A DNA stretch of 64,000 bases from Neoarius graeffei (taxonomy: Eukaryota > Chordata > Actinopteri > Siluriformes > Ariidae), in contig NC_083571.1 of NCBI RefSeq assembly GCF_027579695.1, forward strand, positions 33,832,443-33,896,442. The letters are read 5' to 3'. A program made the position numbers and the translations under genes. The first letter of the stretch is position 1. Each line of letters starts with the position of its first letter. Shown here piece by piece: positions 24,201 to 35,919 of the stretch. The notes below the pieces were generated by a model that saw only the letters and a program-made list of their open reading frames with translations, had not been told where the DNA came from and did not search any database.

Positions 24201-27200
24201 CCAAGTGACCTCGAAACACTGATCTCACATTCTACTCGTCTGGACAACAGGATGAGAGAACGCCGCCAAGTCCTGAGCTTCCCCAGCCTCCCTGCCTCTA
24301 CCTGGAGCCCGTCTACCTCTTCCAGTGACTGTCCAGAACCCATGCAAGTGGGTCGTACTCGCCTCTCCGCATCTGAGAGGGAGCGCAGAAGGAGGGACAA
24401 GTGCTGCATCTACTGTGGCAAGCCTGGTCACTTCCGAGCATCATGTCCCGAACTCTTGGGAAAAGGACCGCCCCGTCCAGCCAAGGGAGGGTTGTGACGG
24501 GGCCTACCCTCTCTCCTGAACTCCCTGGCCAAGGAGTCTACATCCCGGTCTCCATCTCCTGGGGTGAGTCTGTCCACTCTTGTCAGGCCTTGTTAGACTC
24601 CGGGGCGGCTGGAAACTTTATGGATATTCACTTCGCCCAAAGTATCAATGTCCCGACTGCACCTCTTGAAGTCCCACTGTCTGTGTCTGCCCTGGATGGC
24701 CAAGCCTTAGGTGACGGAAGAGTCACCCAAGTAACTTCTCCAGTCTTCCTCCAGTCTCAAGGTCACAAGGAAGAAATATCCCTGCACCTGATTCCTTCAC
24801 CTGAGTTCCCAGTTATTCTAGGTCTCCCTTGGCTTACGTGCCACAACCCTTGTATAGACTGGGTCACTAGCCAGGTTGTGGAGTGGGGTCCTGCTTGCTA
24901 TGCCTCTTGTCTGCTCTCTAGCTCTCCTGTGTCTCCTGCCGAGCCTCCTGATCTCACCGAGTTATCTCAAGTTCCCACAGAGTACTGGGATCTTAAGGAA
25001 GTTTTCAGCAAGAGCAGGGCCGCCGTTCTTCCTCCGCACCGTGCTTACGACTGTGCCATCGACTTGCTCCCTGGGACTACCCCTCCTCGTGGCAGACTGT
25101 TTTCCCTCTCTCAGCCAGAACGCAAGGCCATGGAGGAATACCTCAAAGACGCCCTGGTCTCTGGGTTCATTCGACCCTCCACGTCACCCGCTGGTGCCGG
25201 CTTCTTCTTTGTCGGCAAGAAGGATGGGGGGCTCCGACCATGTATTGACTACAGGGGCCTGAACAAGATCACTGTGCGCAACCGATATCCCCTTCCGCTG
25301 ATGTCCACAGCATTCAACCTGCTCCAAGGCGCCACCGTCTTCACCAAGTTGGACCTACGGAACGCATACCACCTCATCCGTATCCGACAGGGAGACAAGT
25401 GGAAGACTGCCTTTAACACCCCGTCTGGGCACTACGAATACCAGGTGATGCCCTTCGGACTCACCAACGCACCAGCTGTTTTTCAGGCCCTAATCAACGA
25501 CGTCTTGAGGGACATGATTAACCTGTACGTTTTTGTCTACCTCGACGACATCCTTATCTTTTCTAAGACCATGCAGGAGCACCGCCACCATGTCCGCCAG
25601 GTTCTCCAGAGGCTGCTACAGAACAATCTGTTCGCCAAGGCCCAGAAATGCAAATTTCATGTTCCCGAGGTCTCCTTTCTGGGTTTTATTGTACGGACAG
25701 GCCAACTCCAAATGGACCCAGCTAAGACCCTGGCCGTCCGGGACTGGCCCACTCCCAAGTCCGTCAAAGAGGTTCAGCGGTTCTTAGGATTTGCTAACTT
25801 CTACCGCAAGTTTATCAGGAACTTTAGTTCTGTAGCAGCACCCATGTCGGACCTCACCAAAGGGACAGGTGGATCTTATGTCTGGTCTCCTCAGGCGGAA
25901 AAGGCGTTCAAAGACCTCAAGCACTGCTTCTGCACGGCACCCATTCTGGTCCTCCCGGACACCTCCCAACCATTCATCGTGGAGGTGGACGCCTCGGACA
26001 GTGGTGTCGGTGCGGTGCTCTCTCAACGTTCGGAAGGAAAGCTGCACCCCTGCGCTTACTTCTCCCACCGCCTGAGTCCTGCGGAGTCCCGGTACGATGT
26101 GGGGGATCGAGAACTGCTAGCGGTCAAACTGGCCCTTGAGGAGTGGAGGCACTGGCTGAAGGGAGCGCAACGTCCATTCCTGGTTTGGACGGACCACAAG
26201 AACCTGGAGTACCTCCAGCAAGCCAAGAGACTGAACCCACGACAGGCTAGGTGGGCCCTGTTTTTCAGTCGGTTTGACTTCACCCTCTCGTACCATCCCG
26301 GCTCCAAGAACACCAAACCTGACGCACTGTCCAGGCTGTTCTCTGCCACTAACAGGGAGAGTGAAGTCGGGCCTATTATCCCTGTGTCCCGGATTGTGGC
26401 CCCTGTCCACTGGGGTATTGAGGAGGCCGTCCGACGAGCCCAACGCCAGGACCCCGGTCCTGGGACAGGGCCACCGGGCCTCTTGTACATCCCACATCAA
26501 GCCCGGGCCAAGGTTCTTCAGTGGGGTCACTCTTCCCCTCTCACCGCCCACCCAGGAGCTCGGAGGACCCTGGACTTCCTGAAAAGACGCTTCTGGTGGC
26601 CTAACATGGAGAAGGAAGTAAGGTCATTTGTCCTGTCCTGTGAAGTCTGCACCAGAACCAAGAACCCGCGACAGCGTCCCCAGGGTCTCCTGCATCCTCT
26701 GACCATTCCCCGGTGTCCCTGGTCCCACGTGGCAGTCGACTTCATCACGGGTCTCCCTGAGTCACAAGGTAACACTGACATATTGGTCATAGTTGACAGA
26801 TTCTCCAAGGCCTGCCGCTTTTTACCACTGTGCAAGCTCCCTTCTGCTCTTGAAACTGCTAAACTATTATTCATAAACTATTATTCAAACTCATGTCTTC
26901 CGAGTTTTTGGTCTCCCGCAGGACATCGTCTCAGACCGAGGGCCCCAGTTCTCCTCCCGAGTGTGGCACGGGTTCTGCAAGGTCATCGGAGCCACTGCCA
27001 GCCTCTCCTCTGGGTTTCACCCACAGTCCAATGGCCAGACGGAGAGGCTCAACCAGGACCTGGAAACCACCCTGCGAGGCCTGGCTATGGATAACCCGAC
27101 ATCGTGGAGCACCTGGCTGCCATGGGCTGAGTACGCCCACAACACCCTGCAGTCATCGGCCACCAAGCTGTCGCCATTCCAGTGCCAATTCGGGTTCCAG

Positions 27201-30200
27201 CCACCTCTGTTCCCGGACCAGGAGGAGGACGCGGGGGTGCCCTCGGTCAACCAATATGTGAGACGGTGTCGCAAGACCTGGAGCAAGGTCAGGAAGACCC
27301 TTATCCAGACCTCCAGAACCAACCAGACTCAGGCCAACCGCCATAGAAGACCTGCCCACGCTTTCCGCCCTGGGCAGCGGGTTTGGCTGTCCACTAAGGA
27401 CCTTCCGCTGCGGGTGGACAACCACAAGCTTGCTCCTCGCTACATTGGCCCCTTCGAGGTGGTGCGCAGGGTGAACCCTGTCGCCTACCGGCTCCAGTTG
27501 CCCCGGACTCTGAGAATCAACCCCACATTCCATGTTTCCCTGTTGCGGCCCGTACTGACATCCACGTATGCCCCTGCCCCTAGGAACCCCCCCCCCGCAT
27601 CTTCCAGGGTCAGACTGTGTTCACCATGCATCGCCTGCTTGACTCCCGCTGGGTCCGTGGCGGGCTTCAATATCTAGTGGACTGGGAGGGCTATGGTCCT
27701 GAGGAGCGCTGCTGGGTTCCCGCTCGGGACGTCTTAGATAAAGAACTGTGTCAGGACTTCCATTCGGCCCATCCGGATCGCCCTGGGAAGGTCAGGAGAC
27801 GCTCCTAGAAGGGGGGGGTCCTGTTAGGACTGGGACTGTTTTGGCCTCTAGAGGCCACTGTTATTTCCTTTTCTTGTCATGTTTGTTTTGGCCTCTAGAG
27901 GCCGCCACTGTTTCTGTGTTTTATGTTTGTTGTTTTCCATGTGTCTTGTGCCCCACCTAGTCCTCATTAGTGTCACCTGTGTCCTATTTTAGTGTGTGTA
28001 TAAATACCCCTCTGTTCCCTTGTCACGGAGTCTTTTTCCTATGTTATGCTGTTAGTGCTAGTTCCCTCTGTCCCATGTACCTTGCCTGTGTCTTTGTATT
28101 CTTGGTTTTTACTTCTTTCTTTTGGACTTTGTGGATTTTGTTTTTGACCTTTTTGATCTTCTGAGCGTTTGAGTTTTTGCCTTTTTTCTTATTTGGATTT
28201 TGGACTTTGAACCTTGGGATATTTTATTTTTGTTTATCTTCTGAGCTTTGGATTATTCTTTTTGTTTTTTTCCCTTGGATTGTACATAGTGTAAATAAAC
28301 TGTTTTTGATACTTTTCTACTTCCGCCTCATGCCTCTGCACTTGAGTCATCCCCCTGGTGGCCTAGTGGGGGTTTGCTGGATTATCACACCAGCGAACCA
28401 GGTTTGAATCCCAGCAAAACCCTAACACTTCAGATAAGTTAACGTTATTCATGTTAGCGTAACTCTGTTTTTACATGCTAACTAACAGTTTCCAAGTTAA
28501 CTCGCTATGAGTAAACGTTAGCCGTGGACAAGGCTACGGCAACTTAGCGGGCAAATCCATAGAAAGTCATTTGACTAACCAGACTGCATAGCTATTGTAA
28601 CATTATCGCTAGCTCTAAAACCACAGACAACTTCGTTGCAACCTTTCTCTTGGAATAAAACGTTTATATACGTCAATATGCTTCTGCAGGTTGGATGGCG
28701 AGTTTTTGTAGGCTGTTATGTGGTTCGTTTTCGGCAAACAAAGCAAACATTTAAAACGAAACAAATCTTTAATCCTTTCAGAAAACTGAAACATGGGTTC
28801 TAGGTATGGCCATGAGTGCATGCATTCCCCAGAAGAACCGCCTTCTTCCATTCTGCCATCAACTGATCGTGTTAAATAATGCTGAGAAATCACTGAACTT
28901 GATTTTATACAGTCAATGGACGTGACGTGACCCGACCCTAGTGATTACTGATAGACTGTCTCAGTGTCACCTGCGGAAAAAAACAATCACGTTTAAGAAA
29001 AGAAAAAAACATCCACTTTCAAAGCCACTTCATAGTAACAAGGACCTTGCAGGGCTCGACATTAACAGTTGTCCGCTTGTCCGGGACAAGTGATACTTTA
29101 TGTCGGACAAGTTCATCGTCTCAGTTACTTGTCCGATCGGACAAGTGCCAAAATACGCCGATATTCGGGTTACATATCAAATTTATCAGTTTATTCACAT
29201 GATTTCCAAAGCATCTCACTCGACATATTGTTTTGATGAATCGCCGGATGTTTCTCTTCGGAAAGAGCGATGTGCGCATGCGCAATATTCTGCTTGCGAA
29301 ACCGGCCAATACCGCTTCGTGTATTTCAGCTGAAAAGTAAACGGTCGTTTACCAGACCCTCCAGGATTTCATGATGTTGCGATTTGCAACTTCAACGCAA
29401 ACTCAACCAATCCCCGTGAATTCAGGGCGGTGTAGCAATTATATCCAATCACTGCAACTTTCCTGCAAATTTGACCAATCGTTGGCGTCGTCTTGAGGTG
29501 ACGTCGACAAACTACATTCCGCCTTACTTCCGTGTATACATTCAAGAGAAGCAGCATGTGCGAGTCAGTGTTTATATAGGCTTAAATTCTGTTACTGAAA
29601 GTATGTTATGTTTACAGTGAAGGACTGTGTGCACTTTATTTTTTTTACTTAATACAATAAATTAATGGATGCCAACATTTTTACCAAAATGGTATTTTAT
29701 TTTCCATTGTTTAGGCAGCTTCAGCATCATACTGTGAGATTCTGTTCAAATTGTTTTTTTTCTTCTATGAAGCCTGAGCCATTTATTTTATTAGTTTATA
29801 ATTATTGTTTAATTTAGTCTTCAGGAGAGACTGCCTGCACACAGTACTAGTATTAATAGGTTTTGTTTTTTACTTACATGAAAGCTGAGGCATTTATATT
29901 ATATTTTAAGGTAACTTCATGTTGTGCTGTGAGGTTCTATGCACTTTAACTTTTGAACCAACAGGTGCATTTGGATAAGTAAAGCCTATTTTTCTGCATT
30001 TTTGTAGTCCTGGTAATCTTTTATATTGGTAAAGTTGTTTATAGGACCATTTCTCAGTGTCTGTTTTTTTAATCAATAGTTTTTCAGTAATAACTTAATG
30101 TTTAACATATCACTCAATTTTAATCACAAAGAGAAAATCGCAACAATTTCTCGCAACTTTCACTTCCTCCTGCAATGTAGTCGCAACAAAAACCTAAAAA

Positions 30201-32696
30201 ACACCGCAACTTTAATCGCAACCATTAAATACCATACAGGAGCCACAATTAATAATTAGACAACAACAATTAATCAGTGGAGGATATCTATTCAAAGTTA
30301 GTAATTTAAAAATGAAAATATACTGTATAATTTTAATTTTCTGGTTTTCAATTTCTCATAAATAAATTAATTATTGATGGAGTCCAATTTTTTTCTGCAG
30401 TGAATAGATTGTGTTAAAGTAATTCTGGTGAAATTAGTTTATTACAAATAGTTTTTGTGGGGTTTTTTTTCTCAAATTTTTCTTCGGACAAGTCAACTTC
30501 ACATTCGGACAAGTAAATTTCCTTTCAACTTGCCCGACAGGACAAGTGGTTTCAAAAGTTAATGTAGAGCCCTGCCTTGATAGAAATGTAGTGGAGTGAA
30601 AAGTACGATATTTGCCTTTAAAATGTAGTAAAGTTAAAGTCATAAGTTTCCAAAAAAAATAATACTCAAGTAAAGTACAGATACTCAAAAAGTGTACTTA
30701 AGTACAGTACTCAAGTCAATGTACTTCGTTATTGTCCACCTCTGCTTGCTGGTATATTTACAGAAGACGTCCTGCTCCAACAACAACAATAGTTTGCTTG
30801 CTTGGTAGTGTGTTCATGGTTGGCATTCTACTCCAACAATTATAGTACAGTAGTTTGTCCATTTGTTAATGTATTTTTAGAGTAGTTACACTATTCCAAT
30901 GATTATGTAGTTTGCTGATTTGTTAGGCTGTTTATGGTCGGCACACTAGTCCAACAGTTATGGTAGTTTGCTTATATTTCTGTGTATGTATTTTGGGTCG
31001 ACTGCTCCAACAGGTACATGCATTTGCTGATTTGTTAGTGTATTTATGATAAGTTTGCTCCTGTGACAGTAATGGTAGTGTGTCTTTGCAGTTTTTGTGC
31101 TACTCTTAAAGTTACGGTAGTTTGTCCATTTGGTAGTGTATTTATGGTAGGCATGCTACTCCTGTCTGTCTGTCTGTCTATCTGTAGGCTGTATAAAGTT
31201 AAGTGTATCGTTTTGTTTAGGATTTGTGTGTAAATGTGTCTCTGTATTTCTCCTTGCTAGGCCGATCCCTGTCCTCTTGTCAGGTATCTTCTCTCAAAGC
31301 CTGATCATTCCCCATCACTGGCTCCTTCTCCTCCTCCTCCTCTTCCTCATGAGTCCTCCCCTATTTCCTCCACACGCAGTTCTTCCCTCCATCTTTCTCC
31401 TCCCTCTTCTCCTATCCCCTTGTCCTTTGGCCAAATTGCCCCATTCTCCCCTCCAACCTTCTCCTCGTCTCCTGCCCCTTCACCTACATCTGAAGAGAAG
31501 CCCTCCTCATCCTGTTGCTCCCCTCCTCCCTTTTTTCTTACCTCTCTTCCTACTTCTCTTCATTCTCCTTTTTCTTCATCTTATATACCCCCTCCTCTTC
31601 GTCCTTCTTCCTCCTTCTCTTCCTCTCGCCCTGCCCGCTCTCTGTCTCCTCCCATCCCTTCCTCTCATCCTCCGTTTTATCCATCACGGCAACCTCTCCT
31701 GCCCACCATCCCTGCCTCTCCACCATCTTCTCCAGTCCCCCCATCAGTGCAAACCACACCTCGCACAATCCCCCTCTCCTCTCTAGCCCCTCCCACAGAA
31801 CAAACCATACCTCCAACAATTCCTCTCTCCTCTCCAGCCCCTCCCACAGAGCAAACCACATCTCCAACAATTCCCCTCTCCTCTCCAGCCCCTCCCACTG
31901 AGCAAACCACACCTCCAACAATTCCTCTCTCCTCTCCAGCCCCTCCCACAGAGCAAACCACACCTCCAACAATTCCCCTCTCCTCTCCAGCCCCTCCCAC
32001 AGAGCAAACCACACCTCCAACAATTCCCCTCTCCTCTCCAGCCCCTCCCACAGAGCAAACCACACCTCCAACAATTCCCCTCTCCTCTCCAGTCCCTCCC
32101 ACTGAGCAAACCACACCTCCAACAATTCCCCTCTCCTCTCCAGCCCCTCCCACTGAACAAACCACACCTCCAACAATTCCCCTCTCCTCTCCAGCCCCTC
32201 CCACAGAGCAAACCACACCTCCAACAATTCCCTTCTCTTCTCCAGCCCCTCCCACAGAGCAAACCACATCTCCAACAAGCCCCCTCTTCTACCCAGCCCC
32301 TCCCACTGAGCAAACCACATCTCTGACAATCCCCCTGTCTCCTCCAAGCTCTCCTCCCTCCAGCAGTTCATCTTCTCCACCCTTGTCTCCTCCTCTTGTC
32401 CTCTCCTCCCCTCAATCATATGTTGTCCCTTTCTCCCACACTCCTCCATGTTTTCGTCCTCTCTACACTCCTCCACTGTCCCCTCGGTCACAGCTGCGTT
32501 CTCCTCACATCAAGGTAAAACATAGTGTGTGTGTATATGTATGCGTGTGTATGTATGTATGTATGTGTGTGCACGCACACACGCGTGCAAGGAGAATGGG
32601 ATGATGTATGCAGCACTCACTCTGCATTGCAGTGTGTGTGTGTGTGAGAGCGAAGTATAAAAGCTGACATGGTCTGGCCCTACAACACAAGCTCGA

Positions 32697-32772
<76 letters not shown>

Positions 32773-35700
32773 GGATGTAATAATATTAACAGTACGTTGT
32801 TGCATTAGCATGGAGTTGACATTAAAAGACAGAGTGTGTGTGTGTGTGAGAGAGATGTCAAGTCCCTGACATGAGCTGTGACTCTTACAGACGGTTTATA
32901 ATCATGCAGCGGTGGTTGATGGGAAACCGCCACGCAGCCCTATTTCCACCAGGAGGCGCTGTTTATCTCCCTCCATTTCCTCCAGTAGAGTACACAGGGT
33001 AGGACGGAGCGTGCCGTGACACTAGCAGCAGTGCAGGCTGGAACTGGAGTTCTCTCCTAATGCCCTTTCCCCTGTTTGGAGTTCTCTCTGTGCATGAATC
33101 GGATGATGATGATAATACTTAAAAGGTACACTATGTAGGATTTAGAGGAATCCATTAGCAGACGTGGAATGTAGTATAGAGTGCTCCGAGATGATGCTAA
33201 AAATAGTAACACTGCGGTCTGCGACGCCATCTTGGAAGTCACTCGTTCCAGAGCGCTCATACACTACGTTCACACTGCAGGCTGAAGTGACTCAAATCCG
33301 ATTTTTTCGCCCATATGTGACCTGTATCCGATCTTTTATTGACAATATGAACGACACAGATCCGATTTTTTCAAATCCGACCCAGGCCGTTTGGATATGT
33401 GGTCCTAATTCCGATTCCTATCCGATCTTTTCATATGCGACTTCAGTCTGAACCGCCAGGTCGCATTCATCCGACTTACACGTCATCAACAAGCCACAAA
33501 CGTCACTATTCTGCGCTGAAGTAGGCGGCGGGTCTCTCAAAAAAAGTTACAGCAACATGGCGCATGACATCAATGCGACTCCGCACCCACACGTTCCTTT
33601 GAACGGAGGTTGCAGTCACTACCCCCCAGAACGCCTGAGCCAAAACCCTTGCCCTCTTCCTTCTCAACCTCCTCCTTAACATCAGGCTATTGTGCATGTT
33701 CTGGCTCTGTCGCAACAACTGCATCATCGCCAGGTACTCCATGCTGGCTACTGTCATACACAGGAAACTTTAGGTTACTTCCGTAAACACTGGCCATGCT
33801 CACTGCGTGTGACGTCGTCGTATCCTGCAATGCGCATGCGGAACACTTTTAGGCCGCTTTTCGTTCATACTGAGGATCACATACAAGTCGCATATATTTG
33901 TTAATGTGAACGACCTCACAAAAAAAAATCGGATTTCACAAAAAAAATCGGAATTGAGCATTAAGCCTTGCAGTGTGAACGTAGTGATAGAGTACACATC
34001 AGCTATTTACATTCACCGATTCGTTTCCGCGTTAGAGGGCTTAGAAGCTTGGATTTTTTAAGAATTTAGACATCTGAAGTGATGGAGCACTACTGTGATA
34101 GTTTAGATAAGCAGGCACGGGAGCGTTATGCTGAGAAGGTACGTTTCATTGGGAGGGTCCGCGATGTGTCGGTGTTGACTGCTGAAGATGGAGAGACAAA
34201 AGTGATCAGAGGGAAAGTGTTACACTCGCAGAGACTATCCCAGCCTAGTCTACACCCCTGGATAATAGTTACAAGAGACATGCTATTTTGTGTGCACATT
34301 GCAACTGCATTGCTGGACTTGGAGAATGTTGCTCCCATGTTGCTTCCCTGTTGTTTTATGTTGAAGCGGCCACGAGACTGAGGGAAAGTACGACGGTCAC
34401 ACAACAGCCGGCATACTGGCACATTTATTTTAGTAACTATGAAATTCAAGACAATATTAACCTACCTGTCACAAAGTGATCAGAACAAATCTGGAAACAG
34501 TCAAGTTGTCCTAAATTTGATCGGTTGATGGCAGCCAGCCACTGTCGTCTCCTCCGTTTGCTTTTCTCCTGTGCTGCAATTCCCTGGTTAGTCACGACTT
34601 TAGGGAGTCTGTAGAAGCTTTTGCCACCCTTTTCCCCCCCGGCTACTACAGCCAACAATGACACACGTATTCGGCATTGTCACCCCTTTTTGCTTCGCTG
34701 AACAACAACAATGCACTGACACAGCCTGACCCAGGCGACCTTTGACTTCCAATATGGCCGCCGCTGGGTTCGCGCTGACCTCGAAGCACTCTATTCATAA
34801 ATACGTGTTCATTAGTGTGTAATTACCTGTACCTATGAATCATTGTGTTTTTGTAAGCTTAGAATGAGCATTTTACATCTACATAGGGTGCAGGTCGGAG
34901 GACACCATGTTGCACCGCCATGTTTTTACAGTAGCCCAGAATGGACAAACTTCCAGAGAGCGCCTTTTGCATTTTGTGTTTTTTTCACTATAGGTACTTG
35001 GAAAGGGAGGGGTTAAAGTGCATATTCTGGACCAATTTCGTGTTGTTTTTTTTATATGAAAGTATGTCCCTTTACACACTCATCCAGAAGGGTAATTTTG
35101 CACAAGGCCATCTGTCTACAGCAGAAAAAAATAAAATAACAAAACACATCTGGAAAAATCCCAAAGGAGTCTGGAGCCAGATTCGTGACGTTACCTGCGG
35201 AAGCGCCAGCAGGCTGCGCGAGCTTTGCACGGTTTCAGTGCACAGCCTGTGTAGACCAAGCGCTCCCATTTCTCTCTCATTGTCCGGTCTTTTGGGAAAC
35301 GATGAGTACTAATCCCATCAAGATTGGTGTTGCTACACCCTCCTACAATACATCTGTTAACCATTTTAATAATTACGCGATAACGTCGAAGAAATTTGCA
35401 GAAAACCACCAGGTCGTTTTCTTATCAACAAACCAGCGCTGATGTAGGATTCAGAAGGAGGCGTCCCGCACGCGACGTCACGAAAATCAATGTTTCCCGG
35501 GAAATCCAAATGCCAAGTTTTTTCAGAGGTGGACCAATTCGCTTCAAATGGCTTGATTTCAACTGAATTTTTCTGGTATTGCGCAAGGTAAAAAAAAATG
35601 CAGAGAATGCAGAATGTTACAGATATTTGACCAAAGTTTAATATAAAATAGGAGAATTACATTGATCTTGCTCCTGAATTTACCCGTGATATGCACTTTA

Positions 35701-35875
35701 AGGAGGGGCATTCAATTGGTTCCAAATCTGCAATTTGACCACTAGATGTCACTCGATCCTACAGAGTGTACCATTAAAAAGACGATGTTGCTGCATTGCA
35801 TCTGTGTGTTCTGATCATCAGGCTGGAGTGACTTCCTTTTCCAGAACACCAACACTGATATGATAAATAACTGAT

Positions 35876-35919
<44 letters not shown>

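Larger units (their letters stand above)
22868..28427 (+). mobile_element. Ty3/Gypsy chromovirus (sushi/Tf1-like), complete with both LTRs
   Basis: The two LTRs begin TGTTAG and end CTAACA and are flanked by the 5-bp duplication CTTCA (22863-22867 and 28428-28432). Between them are gag, protease, RT, RNase H, integrase and a chromodomain. The coding region is broken near 26860-26900 and near 27587-27596. A primer-binding site for self-priming lies at 23478-23488. By eye the LTRs differ at about ten positions in 600, so the insertion is fairly recent. Confidence 0.95.
22431..30744. mobile_element. hAT-type element split by a Gypsy element and another hAT
   Basis: The ends CAGAGGTGGACAAAGTAC at 22431 and TTGTCCACCTCTG ending at 30744 are inverted. 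The flanks TTTGCTGG and CTTGCTGG match at 7 of 8 bases. The outer parts (to 22862 and from 30580) are rich in AAGTAC/GTACTT motifs. Nested inside are the Gypsy element 22868-28427 and the hAT 29050-30574. Confidence 0.78.
33123..35773. mobile_element. TTAA-flanked composite element with THAP and SWIM gene fragments (Kolobok-like)
   Basis: TTAA flanks both ends (33119-33122 and 35774-35777). The left end AAGGTACACTATGTAGGAT is matched by a right end whose reverse complement is TGGTACACTCTGTAGGAT. Inside are a MITE (33262-33986), a SWIM-type fragment on + (34079-34420), and two THAP fragments on minus (34446-34664, 35191-35364). Kolobok transposons are known for TTAA duplications and THAP-bearing transposases, so the combination fits. 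That all pieces belong to one element is inference. Confidence 0.62.

Noticed and set aside
31550-32491. Long minus-strand frames (up to 313 codons) opposite the proline-rich exon
   Set aside because: They follow from a 51-bp tandem repeat, whose period is a multiple of three, keeping several frames open. Phase and splice sites support only the + strand frame.
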